Shown piece by piece: positions 8,056-15,795 of a DNA stretch of 18,027 bases. Numbering within the stretch: the first letter of the stretch is position 1; every line of letters starts with the position of its first letter. The notes under the pieces were generated by a model that had not been told where the DNA came from, searched no databases, and was given only the letters and a program-made list of their open reading frames with translations. The position numbers were made by a program, and so were the translations under genes. Source of the DNA: CAVURW01 sp963743595 (GTDB lineage Bacteria; Verrucomicrobiota; Verrucomicrobiia; Methylacidiphilales; UBA1321); the NCBI GenBank assembly GCA_963743595.1, contig CAVURW010000133.1, forward strand, positions 1-18,027. Direction: 5' to 3'.

Positions 8056-10782
8056 ATGACGACTTTTTTGAAATCTTTTGCTAGGCTTTTTGGGCTGGTC
8101 CTTCTTCCACTCTCAATAATTAATGGAGCTGAGAGTGGCCCAGCGCGGGAACTACGATGGATCGAAACGCCAAATGATACAGTCCAGTCAGGAGGAACAA
8201 CTTTGGGTGTACCCTGGCCCCAAGGGAAAATTCCGGTGGATACAACGTTCGCGTTAAAAACTGCTCAAGGAAAAGCTGTTCCAATGCAGACTTGGCCTCT
8301 TGCCTACTGGCCCGATGGTTCCCTCAAATGGACGGCTCATGCAATTTCGGCGACAACCGATTTGACAGGCCCTTTGGAGCTGGAGCCTGGAAAAGCCACC
8401 CTACCAGATGCACCTTTGACCGTAGTACAAGACGCCACATCCTTAACGGTGGATACCGGAGTGATCCAATGTCGTATCTTGAAGTCGGGAGGTACTTTAA
8501 TCGACACCCTTAAACGAAACGGAAAGACGTTGGCAACCAACGGTTTACTGGTCTGTAAACTAAGAAGTTCCCCTGATTTAGACGCAGATGGAAGCTTCCA
8601 ACAGGACTCCTACTCATCTCAAATTTCTTCAGTAACATTAGAACAGGGTGGGCCCATTCGTGCCGTGATCAAGATTGAGGGAAAGCACGTCAATCTGGCG
8701 GGTCGAGCTTGGCTGCCCTTCGTCATACGCCTCTACTTTTATGCGGGAGGTGAGGCAGTCCGGATGGTTCATACGATCATTTACGACGGTGATCAGGAAC
8801 ACGATTTTATCAGTGGCATTGGTGTTCGCTTCTCGGTCCCATTACCCGATGAGCTGTATGATCGGCATGTTCGCTTTTGTGGAGAGGCAAACGGAGTGTG
8901 GGGAGAAGCGGTTAGAGGCCTTACCGGGCTTCAAGCCGATCCCGGATTGCCGATTCGCCAAGCCCAAATTTCCGGTGTGAAAACGCCTCCACTGGCCACC
9001 TGGAATCCCTTGGTCAGCAGCCATTTGAAGTACATTCCAGCGTTTGGTGATTTCACCCTGTCGCAACTCTCGTCGGACGCCTTTGAGATTCGAAAGCGCA
9101 CCAAAGCAGGCTTTACCTGGTTGAATAGTGCTACGGGACACCGGGCAGCCGGGCTCGGCTATTTAGGCGGACCTAGCGGAGGACTGGCTTTTGGAATTCG
9201 TAACTTTTGGCAAAGCTTTCCTAGCCAACTGAGTATTCGCAATGCAGCGTCTGATCAAGCAGAAGTTACGGCTTGGCTCTGGTCGCCTGATGCCCGCCCG
9301 ATGGACATGAGATTTTTTCATGATGACATGGGAATGACAACGTATGATGAACAAAATGAAGGTGCGCTGATAACCTACGAGGATTATGAGCCTGGATTTT
9401 CCACCGCAACCGGCGTAGCGCGAACGAGCGAACTCATGATTTGGGGCTTACCCGGCACCCCATCCAACGATAGGTTAGCAGCCATGGCGGACGTTTTACG
9501 AACTCCACCACAGCTGGTTTGCCGACCTCAAGACTATAAAGATGCTGAAGTGTTTGGCGGGGCCATCTGGAACTTGCCTAAAACGGGAAATGCTGGAGAG
9601 ATAAAGATAGAAAATCAGTTAAAGTTATTCGTTGATTATTATGAAAAACAGGCTGATGAGCGGCATTGGTATGGTTACTGGTACTACGGAAATATTATGC
9701 ACCGGTATGATTCCGACCGTCATGAGTGGCGATATGATGTCGGTGGATATGCCTGGGATAATTCAGAGCAATCCACCGATATTTGGCTTTGGTATAGCTT
9801 TTTAAGAACCGGGCGATCCGATATCTATCGATTTGCAGAAGCCATGACTCGAAACACGGGTGAAGTGGACGTATACCATACAGGACGCTTCGCTGGGTTG
9901 GGTTCACGTCATAATGTTGTTCCATGGGGAGATAGCTCTAAGCAATTGCGGGTGAGCACCGCGGAAAACCAGAGGTTTTACTATTATTTAACAGCCGACG
10001 AGCGAACTGGAGACCTCATGCGTGAGGAGCTAAATGCTGATCGTAAAGCGGGGAAAGTCCCTGTTGAACGTAAGGTCTCGATACCGTTTTCTGATGTATC
10101 AGGAAAGCCCTACCCAATGAACTTGCTCATTGGAATCGAGTGGACTTCTATGGCCTCAGCTTGGTTGACCGAATGGGAGAGAACGGGTGATACCAAATAT
10201 CGTGACAAGCTAGTTACGGGAATGAAGAGTATTGCTGCACTTCCGCATGGATGGTTATCAGGAGGTGGGGGATACGATCCAGCAACAGGGAAATTCTATA
10301 AGCGGGACGATGATTTTTATGTCTCTCCTTTAAGCGCATCGTTTGGTGCCTTCGAAGTAAACGCCGAGTTGCTTCAATTGCTTGATGTTCCTGAATACGA
10401 AAAGACATGGATTGACTATTGTAAATATTATAATGCCAGCCCAGACGAACAGAAGAAGGAGGTTGGGCGGGAAGTGGACCATGGCCCGCTTTACCTCACT
10501 CAAGCCCATTCCCGGCTGACAGCTTATGCTGCTTGGAAGACCCATGATAACGGATTGGCTGATCGCGCTTGGGCGGAATTCCTTTCAGGCGACGGGGGCG
10601 GAATCAAGGTTTTAAACGAGCCCTACCCTTTTGCCCATGTATCTGGACCCACCGTTCTTGGTCCGATTGATGAGTTACCTGTCTCCACCAATGCGGCAGT
10701 CGGATTTGGCCTGTCATCGATTGAATGTCTGAGCTTGATTGGAGATAAAATCCCGACTGACATAACAAAAACTCATCGATGA
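8056..10782 (+). CDS. Secreted PcRGLX/YetA-like protein (PL26-type exo-rhamnogalacturonan lyase family)
   Basis: The product is 908 aa from ATG 8056; this start gives a normal signal peptide (MTTFLKSFARLFGLVLLPLS, cut near NGA-ES). A TTG at 8029 would add nine residues and is less likely. Residues about 30-260 match the N-terminal RIFT-barrel type of PcRGLX/YetA proteins: GVPWPQGKIP, PLAYWPDGSLKWTAHAIS and VIRLYFYAGGEAVRMVHT. A middle beta domain follows to about 480. From about 510 to 840 there is an alpha/alpha toroid with many aromatic residues (RHWYGYWYYGNIMHRYD, WDNSEQSTDIWLWYSFL, YHTGRFAGLGSRHNVVPWGD). Length and domain order fit the family. Characterised members release unsaturated galacturonosyl-rhamnose from rhamnogalacturonan ends; YetA itself is uncharacterised, so the substrate here is inferred. 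It stands alone on its transcript strand, 353 nt before the GH52 gene. Confidence 0.8.
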   Translation: MTTFLKSFARLFGLVLLPLSIINGAESGPARELRWIETPNDTVQSGGTTLGVPWPQGKIPVDTTFALKTAQGKAVPMQTWPLAYWPDGSLKWTAHAISATTDLTGPLELEPGKATLPDAPLTVVQDATSLTVDTGVIQCRILKSGGTLIDTLKRNGKTLATNGLLVCKLRSSPDLDADGSFQQDSYSSQISSVTLEQGGPIRAVIKIEGKHVNLAGRAWLPFVIRLYFYAGGEAVRMVHTIIYDGDQEHDFISGIGVRFSVPLPDELYDRHVRFCGEANGVWGEAVRGLTGLQADPGLPIRQAQISGVKTPPLATWNPLVSSHLKYIPAFGDFTLSQLSSDAFEIRKRTKAGFTWLNSATGHRAAGLGYLGGPSGGLAFGIRNFWQSFPSQLSIRNAASDQAEVTAWLWSPDARPMDMRFFHDDMGMTTYDEQNEGALITYEDYEPGFSTATGVARTSELMIWGLPGTPSNDRLAAMADVLRTPPQLVCRPQDYKDAEVFGGAIWNLPKTGNAGEIKIENQLKLFVDYYEKQADERHWYGYWYYGNIMHRYDSDRHEWRYDVGGYAWDNSEQSTDIWLWYSFLRTGRSDIYRFAEAMTRNTGEVDVYHTGRFAGLGSRHNVVPWGDSSKQLRVSTAENQRFYYYLTADERTGDLMREELNADRKAGKVPVERKVSIPFSDVSGKPYPMNLLIGIEWTSMASAWLTEWERTGDTKYRDKLVTGMKSIAALPHGWLSGGGGYDPATGKFYKRDDDFYVSPLSASFGAFEVNAELLQLLDVPEYEKTWIDYCKYYNASPDEQKKEVGREVDHGPLYLTQAHSRLTAYAAWKTHDNGLADRAWAEFLSGDGGGIKVLNEPYPFAHVSGPTVLGPIDELPVSTNAAVGFGLSSIECLSLIGDKIPTDITKTHR

Positions 10783-10846
10783 CGAAAGGCGATTCATCCA
10801 TACCTCTCGTATTATTCTCCATACACCTCAGTTCCATTTGCAATTA

Positions 10847-10863
10847 TCATTGGCGGCCAATGA
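10847..10863. repeat. Inverted repeat 64 nt after the PL26-like gene
   Basis: TCATTGG CGG CCAATGA: seven paired bases on each side of a 3-nt spacer. The loop is tight for RNA and no T tract follows, so it may be a DNA-binding palindrome or a weak stem at the end of the lyase mRNA. Confidence 0.4.
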
Positions 10864-11018
10864 GACCTCCTCACAATCAAGATGGCGATATTTGGGATCT
10901 CTTGAACGCCAGACCAATGCCCCAATCAAGGCCGTGCTTTGTCGAAGAAACAGTGTCTCTATGCTGCAAGGAGGCACAAAAAACTTCCTGCGCCTCTCGT
11001 CTTAGGTCGCTTGTTGGC

Positions 11019-11036
11019 CTGGCCTCTCTAGGCCAG
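11019..11036. repeat. Short hairpin in the region upstream of GH52
   Basis: CTGGCCT CTCT AGGCCAG: a perfect 7-bp stem with a 4-nt loop, preceded by another partial copy of TTGGCC. There is no T tract. Role unknown; it could fold in a long 5' leader of the GH52 mRNA. Confidence 0.4.
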
Positions 11037-11096
11037 CGATCTCATAGGCACTTGTTATTGCGGCGACCTCGGAAATAGATTTTTCGGTCAATATTG

Positions 11097-11115
11097 GTTC
11101 ATTTGTTAAATAAAC
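11097..11115. promoter_or_regulatory. Candidate operator upstream of the GH52 gene
   Basis: GTTCATTT GTT AAATAAAC is an AT-rich inverted repeat with 8-bp arms, one mismatch and a 3-nt centre, ending 20 nt before the GH52 ATG. Position and symmetry suit a regulator site, although AraC proteins more often use direct repeats, so the regulator at 13876 is not automatically its ligand. No promoter hexamers could be placed with confidence. Confidence 0.35.
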
Positions 11116-11135
11116 GTTTCCCTATCCACTAAAAT

Positions 11136-13742
11136 ATGCGTCTGTTATCCATTTCTGTAATTCTACTAAACCTATTAATTTTGCCTTTTGAAAATTCGTA
11201 TGGAAGTCCTTCTGATACAGTCGGGAAACTGGTCCGAGATGGCCAAGCAAGAGTGCAGGCAATAAACATAGCCAGCCTTCCGCCTGGAACATCCGAGCAG
11301 CTTTATTCGGCAGAAATTGTCGGCAACACCTTCGAGATTTTTGCTCGCGATATTAAGCCGCAACTAGTGACACTGGAGCTAGGCTTTGTGGATACCCAGA
11401 GCAAAGGGGCACAAGAAATAACCTTTTCGTTGTCTGCCAATGGGTCGCCTATCGATGCCAATCTGGATGTTTGGTCCAAAGCAGGTGGGGCTTTTAAGCC
11501 GTGGGTTATGACGACAACTTTTAACCATCCAGGGGGAGCCTTGGCCCTGCAATTTGCCGGCTTGTCGAAACCCGCTTTCGTTAGTTACATCCGCATCAGT
11601 GATGCGAGTGGACATGTGCTGGCGTTTGGCACCGCAAACGACTGGCTCAAGCCTGAACGACTAACGCTTCTCGATTCTCGTTTCAGACCCTTCCATCAGG
11701 TAAAGGTGGGAGACGTCGCGTTTTATGACGTAGATCATAGCCCGGTCGGATCGTGGTCTACCTTCATTTACGGGATGGAGGCCAGCGGCGGCGTTCAGGT
11801 CTGTAGACAGCCTGGCGGCGTTTCGGCACTTGTCCCGGATGAGGGAGTGATTATCGGGGTGAAGGATAGCCAAACCACCCGAATCATGCCCTTCACAGCA
11901 AACCAGAAGAACTTGTCCAAGGGATCTCTCATTTCCGAAGCTGAAGTTAAGAGAACCTTGGGTGCCTGCACCGATAATTGGACCATTCCTCTCGGGGTGA
12001 GTTGGAACCACTATACCCCGGTTTGGGCGATGCAAGATTGGGATAAGGCTTCCGACGAAGAAAGGCGGCGATTTGTCTTACCTGTTACCTGGATGCAGTA
12101 TCATATCGATAATCGTGATGGGAAAGAAGAGAAGCAATTGCTCTTTAGCCTTCAACAGCCTGCAGAAAAGGCGGTCGGCTGGGACGGATTTGACGGCTAT
12201 GTCGTTGATCAAACCTCCTCTATCGCAGTGAAAACGGGTGACGCCGATTTAATTACTGCCGATCAAGCAAAACAAGCTTTCGGCGTTGACGGAGCGACCT
12301 CTGCCTTTTGTGTCCATGTACCTGCTGGAAGCGAACGCGCGGTTACTTTTTATATCGCCCAATATGTCGATGGGACAGAAGCAACCCTGGCAGGCCACTC
12401 GCTCAAACTAATGTGCGATGTTTTGTATCCAAATATCAATGATATCCTCAAAACAGCTCAAACCAGCCTACCCGCTGTTATCGCTCAGTGTGCGGCAATG
12501 GATAAAAAACTGGCTGATTGCGGACAGGACGACGAACGCAGGTTCCTGGCTGCGGATGCGCTTCATTCCTATCAGTACAACACGGTTCTGCACGCCGACG
12601 AGAACAAGCGTCCCATTTGGGCAGTGATCGAAGGGGAGTGCTCGTGCATCAACACGTTCGATTTAACCATCGACCACGTTTTCTATGAATTATCCATGCA
12701 TCCCTGGACGGTCAAAAACGAATTGAACAACTTCCGCGATATCTTCTCCTTCAACGATGAACTCACCCTTCCCGATCAAACTAACCGGATCCCCGGCGGC
12801 CTGGGATTTTGCCATGATATGGGAAGCCGACTGAATTTTTCTACCCATGAAAAGGGAGCACATTACCCGACCCTAATGACTCAGGAGGAACTTCAAAATT
12901 GGATTGTTTGCGCTGCGCTCTATTGGAAAACCACCGGCGACAACGCCTGGCTGGAACAAAATCGGGACACGTTGAAACAGGTGCTCCGATCCATGCAAGA
13001 ACGCGACGATAGTGACCCGGCTAAACGAGACGGAATCACCACTTACATTTCTAACTATGGGGTGCACGCGGGCGAAATCACCACCTACGATGCCATGGAT
13101 AAATCACTCCGTGTCCCCCAAAATAGCCTTTACACCACCGTCCGTTCCTTCGCCTGTTACGCCATGCTGGGACCCGTTTTCCAACAATTGGGAGATTCCG
13201 CAGCCGCTAAAGAAGCGAACGATGCCGAAGTGTACACGGCAAAGGGATTGAACGCGCATTGGAACGAATCCACTCAATCATTTCCGGCCAGTTTTGATGG
13301 TAAAAGCACATCATCGATTATTCCGGCAATCGAAGGCTTGGCTTATCCTTACGCGATGGGACTGACGAAAGACGTAGCCTTAGACGGACCGAATGCCGAG
13401 CTCATCAAACACCTGAAAACGCATCTCTCCACCATCCTGGTGCCTGGGGTCTGTATCGATTCAGAAACAGGGGCATGGAATCTTTCCTCGAGCAGTTCCA
13501 CCACTTGGGTCAGCAAAGTTTACCTAAACCAGTACGTCGCTGAAAACATTCTCGGTGTCAAAAATGTAACCACGGGCGCAAATGCAGACTCGGCTCACTT
13601 CGCTTATGAAGTTCTCGGTGCTCCAGCAGTCTGTTGGAGCGATCAGTTTTACACCAGTTCTCACGTAGCCTATGGTTGCCGCCACTATCCACGAGGCGTA
13701 ACCAGTGCTCTCTGGTGGCTGTGGCCGCCTTCTCTTAAATAG
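11136..13742 (+). CDS. Secreted GH52 beta-xylosidase-like enzyme with N-terminal malectin-like domain
   Basis: The product is 868 aa with a signal peptide at about residues 1-23 (MRLLSISVILLNLLILPF, cut near SYG-SP). Residues about 40-160 have the strand pattern of a malectin-like sugar-binding domain (VTLELGF, NLDVWSKAGG, LALQFAGLSKPAFVSYIRIS). The GH52 domain starts near residue 195 at FYDVDHSPVGSWSTFIYG and runs to the end. Family signatures include ADENKRPIWAVIEGECSCIN with INTFDLTIDHVFYEL, HPWTVKNEL, GGLGFCHDMGS, MTQEELQNWIVCAALYW and ITTYDAMDKSL. By comparison with the characterised Geobacillus enzymes, the nucleophile should be a Glu in IEGEC (E499 or E501) and the acid/base an Asp in YDAMD (D652 or D655). 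GH52 enzymes are retaining beta-xylosidases acting on short xylo-oligosaccharides. Being secreted and carrying a binding domain is unlike the well-studied bacillar forms, which are intracellular and shorter. The AraC regulator follows 133 nt downstream on the same strand. Confidence 0.9.
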   Translation: MRLLSISVILLNLLILPFENSYGSPSDTVGKLVRDGQARVQAINIASLPPGTSEQLYSAEIVGNTFEIFARDIKPQLVTLELGFVDTQSKGAQEITFSLSANGSPIDANLDVWSKAGGAFKPWVMTTTFNHPGGALALQFAGLSKPAFVSYIRISDASGHVLAFGTANDWLKPERLTLLDSRFRPFHQVKVGDVAFYDVDHSPVGSWSTFIYGMEASGGVQVCRQPGGVSALVPDEGVIIGVKDSQTTRIMPFTANQKNLSKGSLISEAEVKRTLGACTDNWTIPLGVSWNHYTPVWAMQDWDKASDEERRRFVLPVTWMQYHIDNRDGKEEKQLLFSLQQPAEKAVGWDGFDGYVVDQTSSIAVKTGDADLITADQAKQAFGVDGATSAFCVHVPAGSERAVTFYIAQYVDGTEATLAGHSLKLMCDVLYPNINDILKTAQTSLPAVIAQCAAMDKKLADCGQDDERRFLAADALHSYQYNTVLHADENKRPIWAVIEGECSCINTFDLTIDHVFYELSMHPWTVKNELNNFRDIFSFNDELTLPDQTNRIPGGLGFCHDMGSRLNFSTHEKGAHYPTLMTQEELQNWIVCAALYWKTTGDNAWLEQNRDTLKQVLRSMQERDDSDPAKRDGITTYISNYGVHAGEITTYDAMDKSLRVPQNSLYTTVRSFACYAMLGPVFQQLGDSAAAKEANDAEVYTAKGLNAHWNESTQSFPASFDGKSTSSIIPAIEGLAYPYAMGLTKDVALDGPNAELIKHLKTHLSTILVPGVCIDSETGAWNLSSSSSTTWVSKVYLNQYVAENILGVKNVTTGANADSAHFAYEVLGAPAVCWSDQFYTSSHVAYGCRHYPRGVTSALWWLWPPSLK

Positions 13743-13875
13743 GAAGGGCTGCTGGCCTTTGACTTCTTAGCTGGTTTTTTGCTATCTGGGGCAGCCTCTG
13801 AAATTTTTCAAGGCGAACGCAACTGATTCGTCTCCATCGGGTTCTCTACATTGCTTAAGGGAATTTGAGTGAAAC

Positions 13876-14715
13876 ATGAAGAAACCGTCGCAGAAAAATG
13901 TTGGTGAGGGATTTCATCCTAGCCCAGCTCCAGAAATTCTTTATTGCGGTTATGTATCCCTTAAATTTTGGACGTGGAGCGAAAAGGATTTCATTGGTCC
14001 CTTTTGGCGCTGGTATTGGAATGAGGAGCCGGGAGCCTACCTTAGCTCTGGATCTGATCGTTGGGATCTCGATCCTAATCATATCGTTCTTGTTCCTCCT
14101 CACACCTCCGTTTCGTCACATACGACACGGGAAGTGATGCATCTTTTTTTACATTTTACGACGGTTATACGATATGCGAGTGAACGTCCAGAGCCGATCA
14201 TTCAGGAGATTACGCCCTTAGAGATTGAACTCGTTCAGCGGTTTCGAGACGTCCATGCCTTGTCATCGGAGTTGCGGCTTATCGAGAGAAGTCTAATCTG
14301 CGGTTTAATTATCCAATTATCGCTCTCTCGAATTCCTAGGACGTCTTGGCGGGAAACCGTAGCTGATCCCCGAATCGCCCGAGTTTTGAATCGACTGGAG
14401 CAACCCGATGGAATCCATCTCAAAAACGAGAATCTCGCCTCGATTGCTGGATTAAGCACCAGCACATTCAGCCATCTGTTTACCCGCTCTATCGGAGAAC
14501 CGCCTCACCGCTATTTGCTTCGACTGCGACTCACGAGAGCTTGCCGGATGTTGCACATAACTGACTTGACTCTGGACGACATTGCGGAAAAAACGGGCTT
14601 TTGTGACCGATTCCACTTCTCTCGTATTTTTAGGGACCATTTCAAAATACCACCTGCAGCTTTCAGAAAGACTTGTTTACCAATAAATGTGGATCGCCGA
14701 AAAATAAGCACCTGA
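13876..14715 (+). CDS. AraC-family transcriptional regulator
   Basis: The product is 279 aa. The N-terminal half (about residues 20-150) is a cupin-like sensor region of the type common in AraC regulators (FWRWYWNEEPGAYL and the DPNHIVLVPPHTSVSSHTT strand pair). The C-terminal AraC domain has two helix-turn-helix units: residues about 185-205 (NLASIAGLSTSTFSHLFTRS) and 233-262 (LDDIAEKTGFCDRFHFSRIF, then FKIPPAAFRK). It is cytoplasmic and binds DNA. Because it lies directly downstream of the GH52 gene on the same strand, it probably senses a sugar released by the locus and controls one or more of the enzyme genes; that is inference. No Shine-Dalgarno precedes the ATG. It converges on the VOC gene. 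Confidence 0.9.
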   Translation: MKKPSQKNVGEGFHPSPAPEILYCGYVSLKFWTWSEKDFIGPFWRWYWNEEPGAYLSSGSDRWDLDPNHIVLVPPHTSVSSHTTREVMHLFLHFTTVIRYASERPEPIIQEITPLEIELVQRFRDVHALSSELRLIERSLICGLIIQLSLSRIPRTSWRETVADPRIARVLNRLEQPDGIHLKNENLASIAGLSTSTFSHLFTRSIGEPPHRYLLRLRLTRACRMLHITDLTLDDIAEKTGFCDRFHFSRIFRDHFKIPPAAFRKTCLPINVDRRKIST

Positions 14716-14759
14716 TGGTTTGCTCGTCTACTCCGGGTTCGGAGGGGGAAGATCAGGTG
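14709..14759 (-). terminator. Inverted repeat spanning both convergent stop codons; likely terminator for the minus strand
   Basis: CACCTGAT (14709-14716) and ATCAGGTG (14752-14759) are perfect 8-nt complements and enclose an inner hairpin CTCCG-GGTT-CGGAG (14731-14744). Each arm contains one stop codon: the TGA of the AraC gene on the plus strand and the TGA of the VOC gene on the minus strand. Read on the minus strand the stem is followed by CTTATTTTTC, a usable U tract, so termination of VOC transcription is plausible. Read on the plus strand no T run follows. Confidence 0.45.
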
Positions 14760-15229
14760 GCATCGACGGCGCGATCGAGGGTGGTGATGTCGATCTTAAC
14801 CATTTTCATCATGGCTTCCATGGCGCGCTTCGCCCTGGCGGGGTTGGGATCGTTCATCAATTCCCAGAGCCGTATGGGGACGATCTGCCAACTGAGGCCC
14901 CAGCGATCCTTGAGCCAGCCGCAGGCGACTTCGCTGCCACCTTCGGAAAGAGCGGACCAGAGGCGGTCGACTTCGGCCTGATCCTCGCAATGGATCTGCA
15001 AGGAGACGGCGTCGGTGAACGGGTGACCAGGGCCGCCGTTGAGGCCGAGGTACTGAATGCCAGCGAGGGTGAACTCGACGGTGAGTACCTTGCCGGCGTG
15101 CCCACCAGGGTAATCTATGGGAGAACGGAGGATGCGTTCGATGCGGGAATTGGGAAGCAGAGAGACGTAGAAATTGGCGGCTTCCTCAGCCTGCCCATTG
15201 AACCAGAGGCATGTGGTGGTTTTTTGCAT
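14753..15229 (-). CDS. VOC / PhnB-like (glyoxalase-fold) protein
   Basis: The product is 158 aa from ATG 15229; a TTG at 15250 would add seven residues. It has the signatures of the PhnB-like branch of the vicinal oxygen chelate fold, often labelled 3-demethylubiquinone-9 3-methyltransferase: CLWFNGQAEEAANFYVSLLP, YLGLNGGPGHPFTDAVSLQI and CGWLKDRWGLSWQIVP. The usual labels do not mean it is a methyltransferase; most members have no proven reaction. It is cytoplasmic with no signal peptide. Its composition stands out: a sampled 60-nt line (15001-15060) is about 67% GC, against about 48% in the fragment just upstream, which suggests separate origin. It does not belong functionally to the enzyme locus. 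Confidence 0.88.
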   Translation of the reverse strand: MQKTTTCLWFNGQAEEAANFYVSLLPNSRIERILRSPIDYPGGHAGKVLTVEFTLAGIQYLGLNGGPGHPFTDAVSLQIHCEDQAEVDRLWSALSEGGSEVACGWLKDRWGLSWQIVPIRLWELMNDPNPARAKRAMEAMMKMVKIDITTLDRAVDAT

Positions 15230-15280
15230 AGGGTAATTTAGGACAGACAATCCTTTCTACAAACCCGCGTTAAAATACCC

Positions 15281-15787
15281 CTAGTGTTGTACGGGTTTCA
15301 AACTTAGCCCGTTCTTATCCGCAGAAATTTCATAAAGCGATTTTCCATATCGAACGTTTTGTAACGTTCCACTAAAAGGTCTTGGCGTAACCTCGTCCGT
15401 AAGAAGTATCTTCCCGTCCACAGAGGGACTAAAGCCAAAGAAAGTATTGATCACCACATCTGTAAAGGCCACTCCGCTGATGCATTCCTTCATGTTCGCT
15501 CCTCGCAAAGCAATTCGCACGGGAGCATCGTTGGAAGTCGGATTCGGACCGTAGAATTCATGGGCTTGCGCAAATGGCCCTTCCTTCGTCACTTCCGCGG
15601 TCCGGCAGTAGAAGTCATAAGCATCCTTCTGCGCACCTAGCCGCCACATGGCTGCGACTGTTAAGGGGATCCATCCGTCGTAGGAACCGGTGTAGCTATG
15701 ATCTGGCCGAACCGCACGGGGAACATCCGGGTCCTTAAGGCTCATGGCTCTCATCCAATCCCGCGTTAGGAGTACCCAGGCTTCCCC
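15281..15787 (-). pseudogene. C-terminal fragment of a six-hairpin glycosidase, truncated at the junction
   Basis: 168 codons of good protein sequence end in a normal stop (TAG at 15281-15283). It carries features of alpha/alpha six-hairpin glycosidases found in verrucomicrobial and planctomycete CAZyme loci: WVLLTRDWMRAMSLKDPDVP, DHSYTGSYDGWIPLTVAAMW, FAQAHEFYGP, and a final beta part with VRYGKSLYEIS. A full-length relative would need several hundred more N-terminal residues. The frame stays open to 15967, but upstream of residue GEAWV (about 15787) the translation becomes Pro/Gly/Arg-rich nonsense that is antisense to another gene fragment. The reading is therefore cut there by recombination or by mis-assembly. 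It is unlikely to be active as it stands. Confidence 0.75.
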
Positions 15788-15795
15788 CGTTGGGG

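Larger units (their letters stand above)
10783..11135. other. Intergenic region with inverted repeats before the GH52 gene
   Basis: 353 nt between two co-directional enzyme genes, long enough for a terminator and an independent promoter. It holds an inverted repeat at 10847-10863 (7-bp perfect arms, 3-nt spacer), a second at 11019-11036 (7-bp arms, 4-nt loop) and a third at 11097-11115 close to the GH52 start. None of the first two is followed by a T run, so they are not standard intrinsic terminators. A 99-codon open frame starting at 10779 covers most of this space but does not look like protein. Confidence 0.45.

Noticed and set aside
10779..11078. 99-codon plus-strand frame whose ATG overlaps the stop of the PL26-like gene (ATGA)
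   Set aside because: The overlap looks like translational coupling, but the translation is a mix of His/Arg/Cys/Pro/Ser runs without domain, signal or membrane pattern, and it runs through two inverted repeats. I treat the region as non-coding.
13747..13796. GGCTGC ... GCAGCC arms after the GH52 gene as an intrinsic terminator
   Set aside because: Only six base pairs around a 38-nt loop, and the T-rich stretch after it is not directly adjacent; too weak to annotate.
14720..15241. 173-codon plus-strand frame opposite the VOC gene
   Set aside because: The minus strand carries clear VOC motifs; the plus-strand frame is open only because of high GC.
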